Assembly (NCBI RefSeq): GCF_027925385.1
Contig: NZ_AP027142.1
Coordinates: forward strand, 62,001-126,000
Source: Methylocystis iwaonis
Lineage (GTDB): Bacteria > Pseudomonadota > Alphaproteobacteria > Rhizobiales > Beijerinckiaceae
Direction of reading: 5' to 3'
Length of the DNA stretch: 64,000 bases
Part shown: positions 18,362 to 25,090 of the stretch, one piece after another
How positions within the stretch are numbered: the stretch's first letter is position 1
How the letters are laid out: each line of letters opens with the position of its first letter
Made by a program: the position numbers and the translations under genes
The notes under the pieces: model-generated
Told to the model about the DNA's origin: nothing
Databases searched by the model: none
The model's input: only the letters and a program-made list of their open reading frames with translations

Positions 18362-18535
18362 TCAGCCCGGCGCGCGATCACCGCACCCGGGAGAAATGTC
18401 AGCTTTGCGAATTCGGAGACGTGCGTCCGCGCACACCCCGCCGCGATGCGCGACGCGAATGCATTCTCTCAAATTATTATTTTTGGGTGAGTAATGCCCC
18501 TCGCCCCCCCCAAAGCGGGCGCCCGATGAGGACCT

Positions 18536-18672
18536 GGATGCGCCTGAAAGCCCGGGACATAGCCGTCGCGAAAAAGCAGGCCGCTTTGCGGAACCGCTCG
18601 CGCTTCTTGCGCGACAATTCCCGCGCCGGCGGCGTTGAGCCCCAATTTTAATGCATCGCGTTGGTTTACCAT
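18536..18672 (-). pseudogene. Truncated second copy of the multicopper oxidase N-terminus
   Basis: From the ATG at 18672 with the same GGAGGGG site, it encodes MVNQRDALKLGLNAAGAG and continues to the FQAHPG region, 46 codons in all. It differs from the intact copy at a few residues (R to Q, S to N, D to E, P to R). Similarity to the oxidase stops at 18536, the duplication boundary. The frame stays open downstream as far as 18469, in unrelated sequence. It retains a complete Tat leader, so a short exported peptide could be made, but no function is evident. Confidence 0.75.
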
Positions 18673-18818
18673 GTTCAGCCCCTCCATTGCCGCCCGCACA
18701 GTAAAAAAAGCACGGCTGCAGCTTAGTCAAGTTCACAATTATCGATCTTCTGTCACGATCAGTATTTGTCGGAACTATATCGACCGCAAGCGAAGACAAT
18801 AGCTATGTATTCGGACGA

Positions 18819-18833
18819 AAGACATTATGTCTT
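18819..18833. promoter_or_regulatory. Palindromic operator-like or RNA hairpin site, copy 2
   Basis: The same perfect AAGACAT-T-ATGTCTT repeat, unchanged between duplicated copies although flanking bases have diverged. Confidence 0.5.
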
Positions 18834-18874
18834 CGCGTCCGCTACTGCTTTTCAGACGTAAGGAACCAGCGCCC

Positions 18875-18900
18875 GGCGACACCATGTGCAACCAGGTTAC
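18875..18900 (-). promoter_or_regulatory. Candidate ECF promoter, duplicated copy
   Basis: GTAACC-N16-CGCC on the minus strand, positioned as in copy 1 and facing the truncated oxidase fragment. Confidence 0.35.
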
Positions 18901-19155
18901 CCAGCCCGCGCGCGATCACCGCACCCGGGAGAAATGTAAGCTTTGTGAAGTCGGAGACGTGCGTCCGCGCACACCCCGCCGCGATGCGCGACGCGAATGC
19001 ATTCTCTCAAATGATGATTTTCGGTGAGTAATGCCCTCGATTTCCCCCTAAGGGGACGCCCCGTAATAATTATTTCTGAAATCGACAGACCTTCAACCCA
19101 CCAAAGGTTGTATTTCAACCTGCGCGAGAAGGCGACGCCTTGCGCCATGATGCAT

Positions 19156-19181
19156 GTAACTTTCGGCTCGTCCGTTGCGAA
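19156..19181 (+). promoter_or_regulatory. ECF (SigF/NrsF-type) promoter of the first bufferin operon
   Basis: GTAACT at 19156-19161, 16 bases, CGAA at 19178-19181, followed 69 bases later by the bufA2 ATG. It matches the GTAACC-N16-CGAA consensus known for Caulobacter SigF, which controls bufferin genes there. Confidence 0.72.
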
Positions 19182-19250
19182 TTGAACCGCGTAGTCGAGT
19201 AGCAGCGAAGCGCTTACACGCGCGTATAATCTCCACGACAGAGGAAGACG

Positions 19251-19520
19251 ATGAAGACCAACATCCTTTCGGGCGCGACCCTCGCCGCCGCCGCCATTGC
19301 GCTCGCCGCCAGCGGCGTCGCCACGTCCAGCGCGCTCGCCAAGAAGGCGCCCGCCGAGCCCGTTCATTGCGCCGGCATCAACAACTGCAAGAGCATGGGC
19401 GCCTGCAAGACGGCAAGCAGCTCGTGCAAAGGCATGAATTCATGCAAGGGCCAGGGCTGGCTGCCGGCGAAATCCGCGAAGGCGTGTGAAGCCAAGGGCG
19501 GCACGGTTCAGACGATGTAA
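19251..19520 (+). CDS. bufA2: BufA2-type bufferin precursor (copper-binding RiPP)
   Basis: 89 residues. A Sec signal peptide (about 1-30, ending SSALA) precedes a short mature peptide with six cysteines spaced in CKS/CKT/CKG repeats (HCAGINNCKSMGACK, SSCKGMNSCKGQG, KACEAKGG). This is the BufA2 pattern; bufferins are exported after cysteines are oxidised by a DUF692 enzyme and they chelate periplasmic copper. Ribosome-binding site AGAGGAAG precedes the ATG. The operon continues with bufB and bufC, with a strong stem-loop between bufA2 and bufB that would favour excess precursor. An ECF-type promoter lies upstream. The exact modified residues cannot be read from sequence. Confidence 0.88.
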   Translation: MKTNILSGATLAAAAIALAASGVATSSALAKKAPAEPVHCAGINNCKSMGACKTASSSCKGMNSCKGQGWLPAKSAKACEAKGGTVQTM

Positions 19521-19527
19521 TGGTCCT

Positions 19528-19561
19528 GGCGGGACCGGCGAGAAATCGCGCGCGTCCCGCC
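19528..19561 (+). promoter_or_regulatory. Stem-loop between bufA2 and bufB
   Basis: GGCGGGAC (19528-19535) pairs perfectly with GTCCCGCC (19554-19561) across an 18-base loop. There is no U-tract. Its place right after the precursor gene suggests transcript processing or partial attenuation that raises BufA2 over BufB and BufC. Confidence 0.55.
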
Positions 19562-19574
19562 CCACAATCTCGGA

Positions 19575-20426
19575 ATGGTCAACGACGTGACGACGCCTCG
19601 CTCGCTCGGCTTCGGGCTCGGTTTGCGGCCGATCTACTATCCCGACATTCTGGAGCGCAATCCGGCGGTCGACTGGTTCGAGATCATCTCGGAGAATTGC
19701 ATGGTTCCGGGCGGGCGTCCGCTCGTGATTCTCGATCGTATTCGAGCCTCGTACCCGATCGTGATGCATGGCGTCTCCATGTCTCTGGCTTCCGTCGATC
19801 AGCTCGATTTCGATTATTTGACCGCATTGAAGGCGCTCGCTGCGCGGATAGAGCCCGCCTGGATTTCGGATCACCTCGCCTGGACAGGCGTCGACGGCGC
19901 GAATCTGCATGACCTGCTGCCAATTCCATTTACGTCCGAAACGCTCCGTCACGTCGCTGAGCGCATCATGCGCGTACAGGATTTTTTGGGCCGAAGGATC
20001 CTCGTCGAGAATGCGTCCACTTACGTTTCGGTCGAGGGGTCCGAGATGAGCGAGCATGAATTTTTAACCGAACTCGCCGAAAGCGCGGATTGCCTCCTGC
20101 TGCTCGACGTCAACAATGTATTTGTCTCCTCCTTCAATCATGGCTTCGATCCGGTCCGATATATCGACACTCTTCCGGCGGATCGCGTCCAGCAAATACA
20201 CCTCGCTGGTCACAGCGATTACGTCACCCACAAGGTCGATACGCACGATCACCCCGTCTGCGGAGACGTCTGGGAGCTGTACGCGCACGCCCGGAATAGA
20301 TTTGGCGACGTTTCGTCGATGATCGAGCGGGACGATCAATTCCCTCCGTTCGAGGAGTTGATGCGAGAGGTGGAAAAAATGCGAGGGATCGCGGCGTCGG
20401 TCGACTCGAAAAAGGTCCTCGCGTGA
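19575..20426 (+). CDS. bufB: BufB, MNIO (DUF692) bufferin maturase
   Basis: 283 residues of the DUF692 TIM-barrel family, multinuclear non-haem iron oxidases related to methanobactin MbnB. Likely iron ligands and core motifs appear in order: YPIVMHGVSMS, WISDHLAW, RRILVENASTY, LLLDVNNVFV, QQIHLAGHSD, VDTHDHPV and MIERDDQFP. The enzyme oxidises precursor cysteines, forming thiooxazole-type groups in characterised bufferins. It starts 54 bases after bufA2 and overlaps bufC by 4 bases (GTGA). The cytoplasmic location fits modification before export. Confidence 0.92.
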   Translation: MVNDVTTPRSLGFGLGLRPIYYPDILERNPAVDWFEIISENCMVPGGRPLVILDRIRASYPIVMHGVSMSLASVDQLDFDYLTALKALAARIEPAWISDHLAWTGVDGANLHDLLPIPFTSETLRHVAERIMRVQDFLGRRILVENASTYVSVEGSEMSEHEFLTELAESADCLLLLDVNNVFVSSFNHGFDPVRYIDTLPADRVQQIHLAGHSDYVTHKVDTHDHPVCGDVWELYAHARNRFGDVSSMIERDDQFPPFEELMREVEKMRGIAASVDSKKVLA

Positions 20427-21214
20427 GTCTCCTTTCTTTCCAGAGAGCCTTTCAGGCAGCGATTCTCCAGCCTGAAGAACCGGATGCGAGCGAGCTTGGA
20501 TTCATAGCGCCGCCGCGGCGGATAGACCGCGCGGCAGCTTTCGGCGTCTACCACACCGCCTACCGCCTGCGCCTGGCGGAATTCATCGCAACAGATTTTT
20601 CCGTCTTGCGTCGCCATCTCGGCGATGACCGCTTTGGTCGCCTTGTCGAAGAATACGTTTTGTCGAAGCCGTCGTCACATCGCAATGCGCGATGGTATGC
20701 GAGCGGTCTGCCGGAATTCATGCTCAGCTCGCAATCTTGGAGCGCTGATCCACGTTCTTGCGATCTCGCGCGATTCGAGCGCGCGCTCGCGGATGCTTTC
20801 GATGCGGCCGATGCGGCGGCCTTGGACTTTGAGGCGCTACATCAGATCGACGTGGACCTCTGGCCGAATGTCGTTTTCTCGTTCCATCCCAGCCTGACCC
20901 TGCTCGACCTCGAACACGGAACCGTCTCGCTATATGAATCATTGCGAGACCAATTGGAGGCGCTCGGGACGGCCGATCGGGCCGAAAACGATGTGGTCGC
21001 AGTTTGGCGGCGCGAATGTGAGGTTTTCCATTGCGTCCTGGGCCCCGACGAACGCCTCGCCCTCAATGAGGCGATGCTAGGAAAGAAATTTTCCGACGTC
21101 TGTTCGCTCCTGTCGTTCAAATTCAACGGCGAAGACGTCAGCCACCTGATTGCGGGCTTCCTCTCCGCCTGGGTCGAAAACGGGCTGATTACAAATATCA
21201 GCGTCGAGCCGTGA
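20423..21214 (+). CDS. bufC: BufC, DUF2063 maturation partner
   Basis: 263 residues with the DUF2063 N-terminal domain: FQAAILQPE, then AFGVYHTAYRLRLAEFIATDFSVLRRHLGDD and RFGRLVEEYVLSKPS. The C-terminal half resembles a degenerate winged-helix or RRE-like region (HCVLGPDERLALNEAMLGKKFSD), thought to present the precursor to the DUF692 enzyme. It begins with GTG overlapping the bufB stop. No signal peptide. It ends 36 bases before the promoter of the next bufferin operon. Confidence 0.88.
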   Translation: MSLLSFQRAFQAAILQPEEPDASELGFIAPPRRIDRAAAFGVYHTAYRLRLAEFIATDFSVLRRHLGDDRFGRLVEEYVLSKPSSHRNARWYASGLPEFMLSSQSWSADPRSCDLARFERALADAFDAADAAALDFEALHQIDVDLWPNVVFSFHPSLTLLDLEHGTVSLYESLRDQLEALGTADRAENDVVAVWRRECEVFHCVLGPDERLALNEAMLGKKFSDVCSLLSFKFNGEDVSHLIAGFLSAWVENGLITNISVEP

Positions 21215-21250
21215 CGTGACGATCTCTCTCGGTGCGGCGCCGCTCGTTTG

Positions 21251-21276
21251 GTAACTTTCACGCATCGAGGCGCGAA
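21251..21276 (+). promoter_or_regulatory. ECF (SigF/NrsF-type) promoter of the second bufferin operon
   Basis: GTAACT at 21251-21256, 16 bases, CGAA at 21273-21276, 60 bases before the bufA1 start. The boxes and the following TTC match the bufA2 promoter while the rest of the spacer differs. Confidence 0.72.
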
Positions 21277-21335
21277 GAACAGGAGTGAGACAATCTGATG
21301 CGAACGGGTCGCTGAGGCCCGTAGAGGAGGAAATA

Positions 21336-21614
21336 ATGAACGATAATCGCACCTGCACAATGTTGATCGTTGCGGGCGCGCTCGCGACGGCGCTGTCGTC
21401 GATCGACTCGGCCAGCGCCAAGATCGAGCAGGAAAAATGCTACGGTGTGTCGTTGAAAGGAAAGAACGATTGCGCGGCTGGTCCTGGCTCCAGTTGCGCG
21501 GGATCAGCGACCAAAAATTATCAGGGCGACGCCTGGAAATATGTTCCCAAGGGAACCTGCACCTCGATTGTCACGCCCAAGGGAAAGGGCAGCCTCGACC
21601 CCATCGCCAATTGA
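21336..21614 (+). CDS. bufA1: BufA1-type bufferin precursor (DUF2282)
   Basis: 92 residues. A signal peptide (about 1-28, ending SASA) precedes a mature DUF2282 peptide with the family's four cysteines: EKCYGVSLKGKNDCAAG, SSCAGSATKNYQGDAWKYV and KGTCTSI. The two central cysteines are those converted in characterised Buf1 peptides. The ATG at 21336 follows a strong GAGGAGG; an upstream in-frame ATG at 21285 would bury the signal peptide. It belongs to a different precursor class from the bufA2 gene 1.8 kb upstream, and each class has its own maturation enzymes. Confidence 0.92.
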   Translation: MNDNRTCTMLIVAGALATALSSIDSASAKIEQEKCYGVSLKGKNDCAAGPGSSCAGSATKNYQGDAWKYVPKGTCTSIVTPKGKGSLDPIAN

Positions 21615-21644
21615 CGAATCCGACGTCGTGGAACGGGGAAAACG

Positions 21645-22517
21645 ATGGACTCGGTGGAATCCGGCGCGTGCAGCGTCGGCGTCGGTTTCAAACCGCAGCA
21701 CGCCGACGATATCGCTGATGCGCCAGGCTGCGTCGACATGTTCGAGGTTCACGCGGAAAATTATATGAGCGCCGGCGGCGCACGAATTGCTCAGCTCGAA
21801 CGCATTCGGCGCGACTATCCCCTCTCCCTGCATGGTGTGGGATTGTCGCTTGGCGGGCTCGATCCCGTCGACCGCCAGCATCTTGCACGCGTGAGCCGCA
21901 TCGTCGATCGATTTCAGCCGCATTTGTTTTCCGAGCATCTCGCGTGGTCGTCACATGCGGGGCGGTATTTCGCCGATTTGCTTCCCCTGCCCTATACGAG
22001 CCAAACGCTTCACCGCGTCGCGTCCAACATCGAGATAGTTCAAGATGCGTTGAAGCGGCGCATACTCCTCGAAAATCCAGCGACCTACTGCCGCTTCGAA
22101 GACTCGTCGTTCGCCGAAACGGAGTTCCTCAGGCGAATTACGGAGCTTACCGGTTGCGGCCTATTGCTCGATGTAACCAATGTCGTTGTCTGCGCATGCA
22201 ATCATTGCTTCGACCCGGACGCCTATATCGACGCCTTTCCGATGTCTGCGGTGGAGGAAATTCATCTCGCCGGATATGCGGAGTCGCCGAACGAAGACGG
22301 CGACCTGCTCCTGATCGATACGCACAACTCGGCGGTCCCGGACCCCGTATGGCGGCTTTACGAGCGCGTGCTGGCGAAGCGCGGACCCGTTCGGACTGTG
22401 ATCGAATGGGACAACGACGTCCCTGAATGGGCGACGCTCTTGAACGAAGCCCAAAGCGCCAGGACCATCCTGCAAAACGCTCGAACTCTTACTGCGCCAT
22501 CGAGAGGACGCGCCTGA
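21645..22517 (+). CDS. bufB: BufB, second MNIO (DUF692) maturase
   Basis: 290 residues, paralogous to the maturase at 19575. Motifs run VHAENYMS, LSLHGVGLSLGG, LFSEHLAW, RRILLENPATY, LLLDVTNVVV, EEIHLAGYAE, IDTHNSAVPDPVW and VIEWDNDVP. Compared with the first enzyme it has LAGY for LAGH and DTHNSAV for DTHDHPV near the metal site, which may reflect a different precursor. It follows bufA1 by 30 bases and is followed by bufC after 2 bases. Confidence 0.92.
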   Translation: MDSVESGACSVGVGFKPQHADDIADAPGCVDMFEVHAENYMSAGGARIAQLERIRRDYPLSLHGVGLSLGGLDPVDRQHLARVSRIVDRFQPHLFSEHLAWSSHAGRYFADLLPLPYTSQTLHRVASNIEIVQDALKRRILLENPATYCRFEDSSFAETEFLRRITELTGCGLLLDVTNVVVCACNHCFDPDAYIDAFPMSAVEEIHLAGYAESPNEDGDLLLIDTHNSAVPDPVWRLYERVLAKRGPVRTVIEWDNDVPEWATLLNEAQSARTILQNARTLTAPSRGRA

Positions 22518-22519
22518 CC

Positions 22520-23293
22520 ATGCGTTCTTTCGACCATGCCGGGCCATTCGCGGCAGCGTTGCTCGATCCCGACGCCCGGCCTCCGCAGCCCCTCGAAGCG
22601 CCCGATGTCGCGCGCCGTTTCGCGATTTATCGCAACAACGTGTTTTCCAGCCTCATACATGCGCTGGAAGCCCAGTTCCCCGTCTGCCGCAGACTCGTAG
22701 GCGACGATTTTTTTAGAGGCATGGCGCAGGAATATATAAGGCGTTCGCCTCCGGCGTCTCCGGTGCTCTCGGAATATGGCGTCTCCTTCCCCGACTTCGT
22801 CGTGGCATTCGATCCAGCTCTCGAGTTGCCTTACCTTCCGGATGTCGCCCGGTTAGAGTTCGACATTGCGCGTTGTGGCGATGCAGAGGACGCGACGCCG
22901 CTTACGAATCACGATCTTCGCGCCCTGTCCGGAGAGGAGATCGTCCGATCCCGGCTGCATTTGCATCCCTCCTTGTTTCTGCGGTCATCAAGCTATCCGA
23001 TCGTATCGATCTGGCTCACGAACAGCTTCGACGCCGAGGTCGAAACTTTGGATGCTTCCGTGGCGGAAGATGCGCTGATCGTCCGTCCATATCGGAACGT
23101 CGAGGTTCACCGACTCCCCGCCGGAGGATTTCATTTCATGTGCGCCCTCGCCGAGGGCCACACGCTTGCTTCCGCGGCCCCCGTTGCGCAAGCGCGGGAG
23201 CCGCGCTTCGACCTCGCCGCTTGCGCCGGGCTGCTGATCTCGTCTGGCGCGATCGTGGCCTTGAAGCCTCTTCTCCCCGCCGCCGACAGTTGA
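22520..23293 (+). CDS. bufC: BufC, second DUF2063 maturation partner
   Basis: 257 residues with a clear DUF2063 signature: ARRFAIYRNNVFSSLIHALEAQFPVCRRLVGDDFF, here split as RRFAIYRNNVF and FPVCRRLVGDDFFRGMA, followed by an aspartate/leucine-rich helical part and a C-terminal region ending ALKPLLPA. I chose the ATG at 22520, two bases after the bufB stop; an earlier in-frame ATG lies inside bufB. Its partner is the preceding MNIO enzyme. Confidence 0.88.
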   Translation: MRSFDHAGPFAAALLDPDARPPQPLEAPDVARRFAIYRNNVFSSLIHALEAQFPVCRRLVGDDFFRGMAQEYIRRSPPASPVLSEYGVSFPDFVVAFDPALELPYLPDVARLEFDIARCGDAEDATPLTNHDLRALSGEEIVRSRLHLHPSLFLRSSSYPIVSIWLTNSFDAEVETLDASVAEDALIVRPYRNVEVHRLPAGGFHFMCALAEGHTLASAAPVAQAREPRFDLAACAGLLISSGAIVALKPLLPAADS

Positions 23294-23306
23294 GCCGGAG
23301 ACCCCC

Positions 23307-23792
23307 ATGAGACTGTTTCACTCGATCGCACACTATCTGGACGCGATTCCTTACTCGGTGCTCGCGCTTGTTCTGCGCTTTGTCGCCGCCCGGCCTTTCT
23401 TCATCTCGGGGCAGACAAAAATTGAAGGACCAACGATTGGCGGAGAATATTTCGGCTACGATATGACGATCCAGATTCCGACCAGCCTGCGAGACGCGAC
23501 GGTCACGTTGTTCGAGAATGATTATAAATTGCCGTTTCTTCCGCCCGAGAAAGCCGCTCTGCTGACAGCGGGGCTCGAATTCATTCTGCCTCTGCTGGTG
23601 TTTCTTGGCCTTGCAACGAGAATCTCGGCGTTGGGTTTGCTTATCATGACGCTGGTCATCCAGTTTTTCGTATATCCCGACGCTTGGTGGACCGCGCATG
23701 TCTACTGGGCGACGCTGCTGCTCATTCTCGTTGCGCGAGGTCCCGGAAAAATCTCCCTCGATTTTTTGCTTTTTCGGGAACGGCGCGCCTGA
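23307..23792 (+). CDS. DoxX-family membrane protein of the bufferin operon
   Basis: 161 residues with four predicted membrane segments and the DoxX motifs ALRFVAARPFFISGQTKI-type N-terminus, LLTAGLEFILPLLVFLGLATR and an amphipathic TVTLFENDYKLPFLP loop. DoxX genes are frequent fourth members of bufferin operons (the BufD position), likely acting in membrane redox or thiol metabolism that supports the peptide. It starts 13 bases after bufC. Confidence 0.88.
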   Translation: MRLFHSIAHYLDAIPYSVLALVLRFVAARPFFISGQTKIEGPTIGGEYFGYDMTIQIPTSLRDATVTLFENDYKLPFLPPEKAALLTAGLEFILPLLVFLGLATRISALGLLIMTLVIQFFVYPDAWWTAHVYWATLLLILVARGPGKISLDFLLFRERRA

Positions 23793-23798
23793 TCATCC

Positions 23799-23824
23799 GT
23801 AACCTTTCCACGCGTTCTCACGAA
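23799..23824 (+). promoter_or_regulatory. ECF (SigF/NrsF-type) promoter of tlpA
   Basis: GTAACC at 23799-23804, exactly 16 bases, CGAA at 23821-23824, a perfect match to the consensus, beginning 7 bases after the doxX stop. It gives the thioredoxin gene its own promoter with a structured leader of about 150 bases. Confidence 0.72.
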
Positions 23825-23879
23825 ACCGATTACGACGCCGCGGTCGGTATCGTGCCCCAAAAACGTCGGCCGTGCGTCG

Positions 23880-23940
23880 ACTCTCAGGCGGTGGCGACAG
23901 GAGAGCGCCCGCTCTCGACGTCGCCTCCCTGCCTGAGAGT
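23880..23940 (+). promoter_or_regulatory. Long stem-loop in the tlpA leader
   Basis: ACTCTCAGGC at the left end pairs with GCCTGAGAGT at the right, then GGCGAC with GTCGCC, then GAGAGCG with CGCTCTC around a two-base loop: about 23 bp in three stacked stems. No U-tract follows. It resembles no riboswitch I know. It may regulate tlpA after transcription or be a mobile palindromic repeat. Confidence 0.6.
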
Positions 23941-23980
23941 TCGAATGCGCTGGCGCCGTGGATGTACAAGAGGGTCATCC

Positions 23981-24571
23981 ATGACAAATGCGGTTTGGCT
24001 GGCGCTTTTCGCGCTCGCCGCCCTCGCTCTCGAGGGGGCGTTGTCCTTGTCGCCGGCGCAAGCTCAGGCCGACATGCCGGCGCTGCAAACCAATAGTTCG
24101 CAATTCGTCGAACTGAGGCCCAGGTCTGACGCGCCCCAGCTTTCCTTGGAGAGACTCGACGGAAAGTCGATGCGACTGGACGCTTTCCGAGGAAAAGTGA
24201 TTCTCATGGCCTTCTGGGCGACATGGTGCCCGCCCTGTCGAAGAGAATTGCCCTCGCTGCAGCGTTTGAGGGCGCAGGCGAATCCTCGCAAGCTCGAAAT
24301 CGTCCCGATCTCCGTCGATACGCAGGGAAAAAATGCCGTCGCAGGGTTTCTGCAGCGCATGGACGTGAACGAACTCCCCATTTATCTGGATAACCGGCAA
24401 AAGATCGCCGCCCGCGCAGATGCAGAAGCAAATGCGCCGTTCACCCTCTACGGGATGCCGATAACTTATGTGATAGATAAACGTGGTTCGGTCGTCGGTT
24501 ACATCACGGGCGAAGTCGATTGGACGTCGCGGGAAGCCATGTCTTTCCTGACATATTTCACAGAGCAATGA
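23981..24571 (+). CDS. TlpA-like periplasmic thioredoxin
   Basis: 196 residues with a signal peptide ending SLSPAQAQA and a TlpA/ResA-type thioredoxin domain whose active site is WATWCPPCRREL; the cis-proline region is YGMPITYVIDKRG. It starts at the ATG at 23981 with AGAGGG upstream. Its own ECF-type promoter places it in the bufferin regulon. Reducing periplasmic disulfides for SCO proteins, cytochrome c or bufferin cysteines would fit. Confidence 0.92.
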   Translation: MTNAVWLALFALAALALEGALSLSPAQAQADMPALQTNSSQFVELRPRSDAPQLSLERLDGKSMRLDAFRGKVILMAFWATWCPPCRRELPSLQRLRAQANPRKLEIVPISVDTQGKNAVAGFLQRMDVNELPIYLDNRQKIAARADAEANAPFTLYGMPITYVIDKRGSVVGYITGEVDWTSREAMSFLTYFTEQ

Positions 24572-24572
24572 A

Positions 24573-24796
24573 CTTACGGCTTCGGGGGACAGACCGGATT
24601 GTCGCAGTGCTTCGCGTTTGGAAATAAGTCTGTCGACACCGGCCAGCCAAGGAAACCGCCCCCCGCGATAATGAATGACGGGGTCATGGGCATTCCGAGA
24701 TCGGCCGCAAGGCGCGCCTGCCCCGCAAGACATCATGGTTGCGACATCGCGCGCCGCGTCAGCAATAGTCTTTTCAAGCTTCGGATGCCGATTCAT
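24573..24796 (-). pseudogene. Thioredoxin-fold (DsbA-like) C-terminal remnant
   Basis: On the minus strand one frame gives LAGQARLAADLGMPMTPSF, then IIAGGGFLGWP, ending CDNPVCPPKP and a stop at 24573. This resembles the cis-proline and terminal helix region of DsbA-type proteins. The preceding residues (EKTIADAARDVATMMS) lie in a neighbouring frame, so a frameshift near 24735 is needed. The N-terminal redox motif is missing. The family assignment rests on a short stretch and is tentative. Confidence 0.35.
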
Positions 24797-24935
24797 CCCT
24801 ATACGCGCTCATCGTGAGGCGACATCTCGTTCGTTCATCTCAAAGACCTGCGCGAACGTAAAGGCGCAAGGACAGCGCGATCCTCGCGGTGATCGACGCT
24901 GGGTTTGGAGGGGCGGCGCCGATCAGACTTTTGGT

Positions 24936-24960
24936 TCGCGCAATCTCACCCGAGGTTACG
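24936..24960 (-). promoter_or_regulatory. Candidate ECF promoter facing the thioredoxin-fold remnant
   Basis: Minus strand GTAACC-N15-CGAA; the spacer is one base shorter than in the bufferin promoters. It points towards the pseudogene at 24573-24796. Confidence 0.4.
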
Positions 24961-25020
24961 CATGAGACGCCAGTAGCGCTCCCGAGACACAATCTCTTTC
25001 GTCTTTCCGCAATTGCAACA

Positions 25021-25045
25021 GTAACCATCCAGCGACTTTTCCGAA
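25021..25045 (+). promoter_or_regulatory. Candidate ECF promoter of the exported barrel-like protein
   Basis: GTAACC at 25021-25026, 15 bases, CGAA at 25042-25045, 45 bases before the start codon at 25091. Confidence 0.5.
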
Positions 25046-25090
25046 ATCATCTTCGTTGCGTCGCCGCTTCCACTAAAGGAAACTGGACCT

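Larger units (their letters stand above)
18001..18510. repeat. Tandem duplication, copy 1 (multicopper oxidase 5' end plus upstream region)
   Basis: About 510 bases, from codon 46 of the multicopper oxidase through its upstream region, recur at an offset of 535-538 bases. Identity is high but with scattered substitutions and small indels. Copy 1 is joined to the intact oxidase gene. Confidence 0.85.
18536..19046. repeat. Tandem duplication, copy 2
   Basis: The second unit starts at the same position within the oxidase coding sequence and ends near GGTGAGTAATGCCC, matching the end of copy 1. It lies between copy 1 and the first bufferin operon. Divergence between copies shows it is not brand new. 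Confidence 0.85.

Noticed and set aside
18289..19027. Two similar small plus-strand open frames starting MSSRPLLL in the duplicated region, with REKC(Q/K)LCE and C-terminal Cys
   Set aside because: Small insertions and deletions between the copies break the reading frame between the shared segments, so coding selection is not supported; the similarity is explained by DNA duplication.
19251..19520. Methanobactin precursor as an alternative to BufA2
   Set aside because: It has a cleavable Sec signal and six CK-type cysteine motifs; the partner is DUF2063 (BufC), not MbnC, and no MbnT- or MbnN-type genes are adjacent.
23880..23940. Glycine-riboswitch-like CTCTCAGGC sequence
   Set aside because: The string resembles part of the glycine aptamer but the other conserved elements are missing and the arms simply form a long hairpin.
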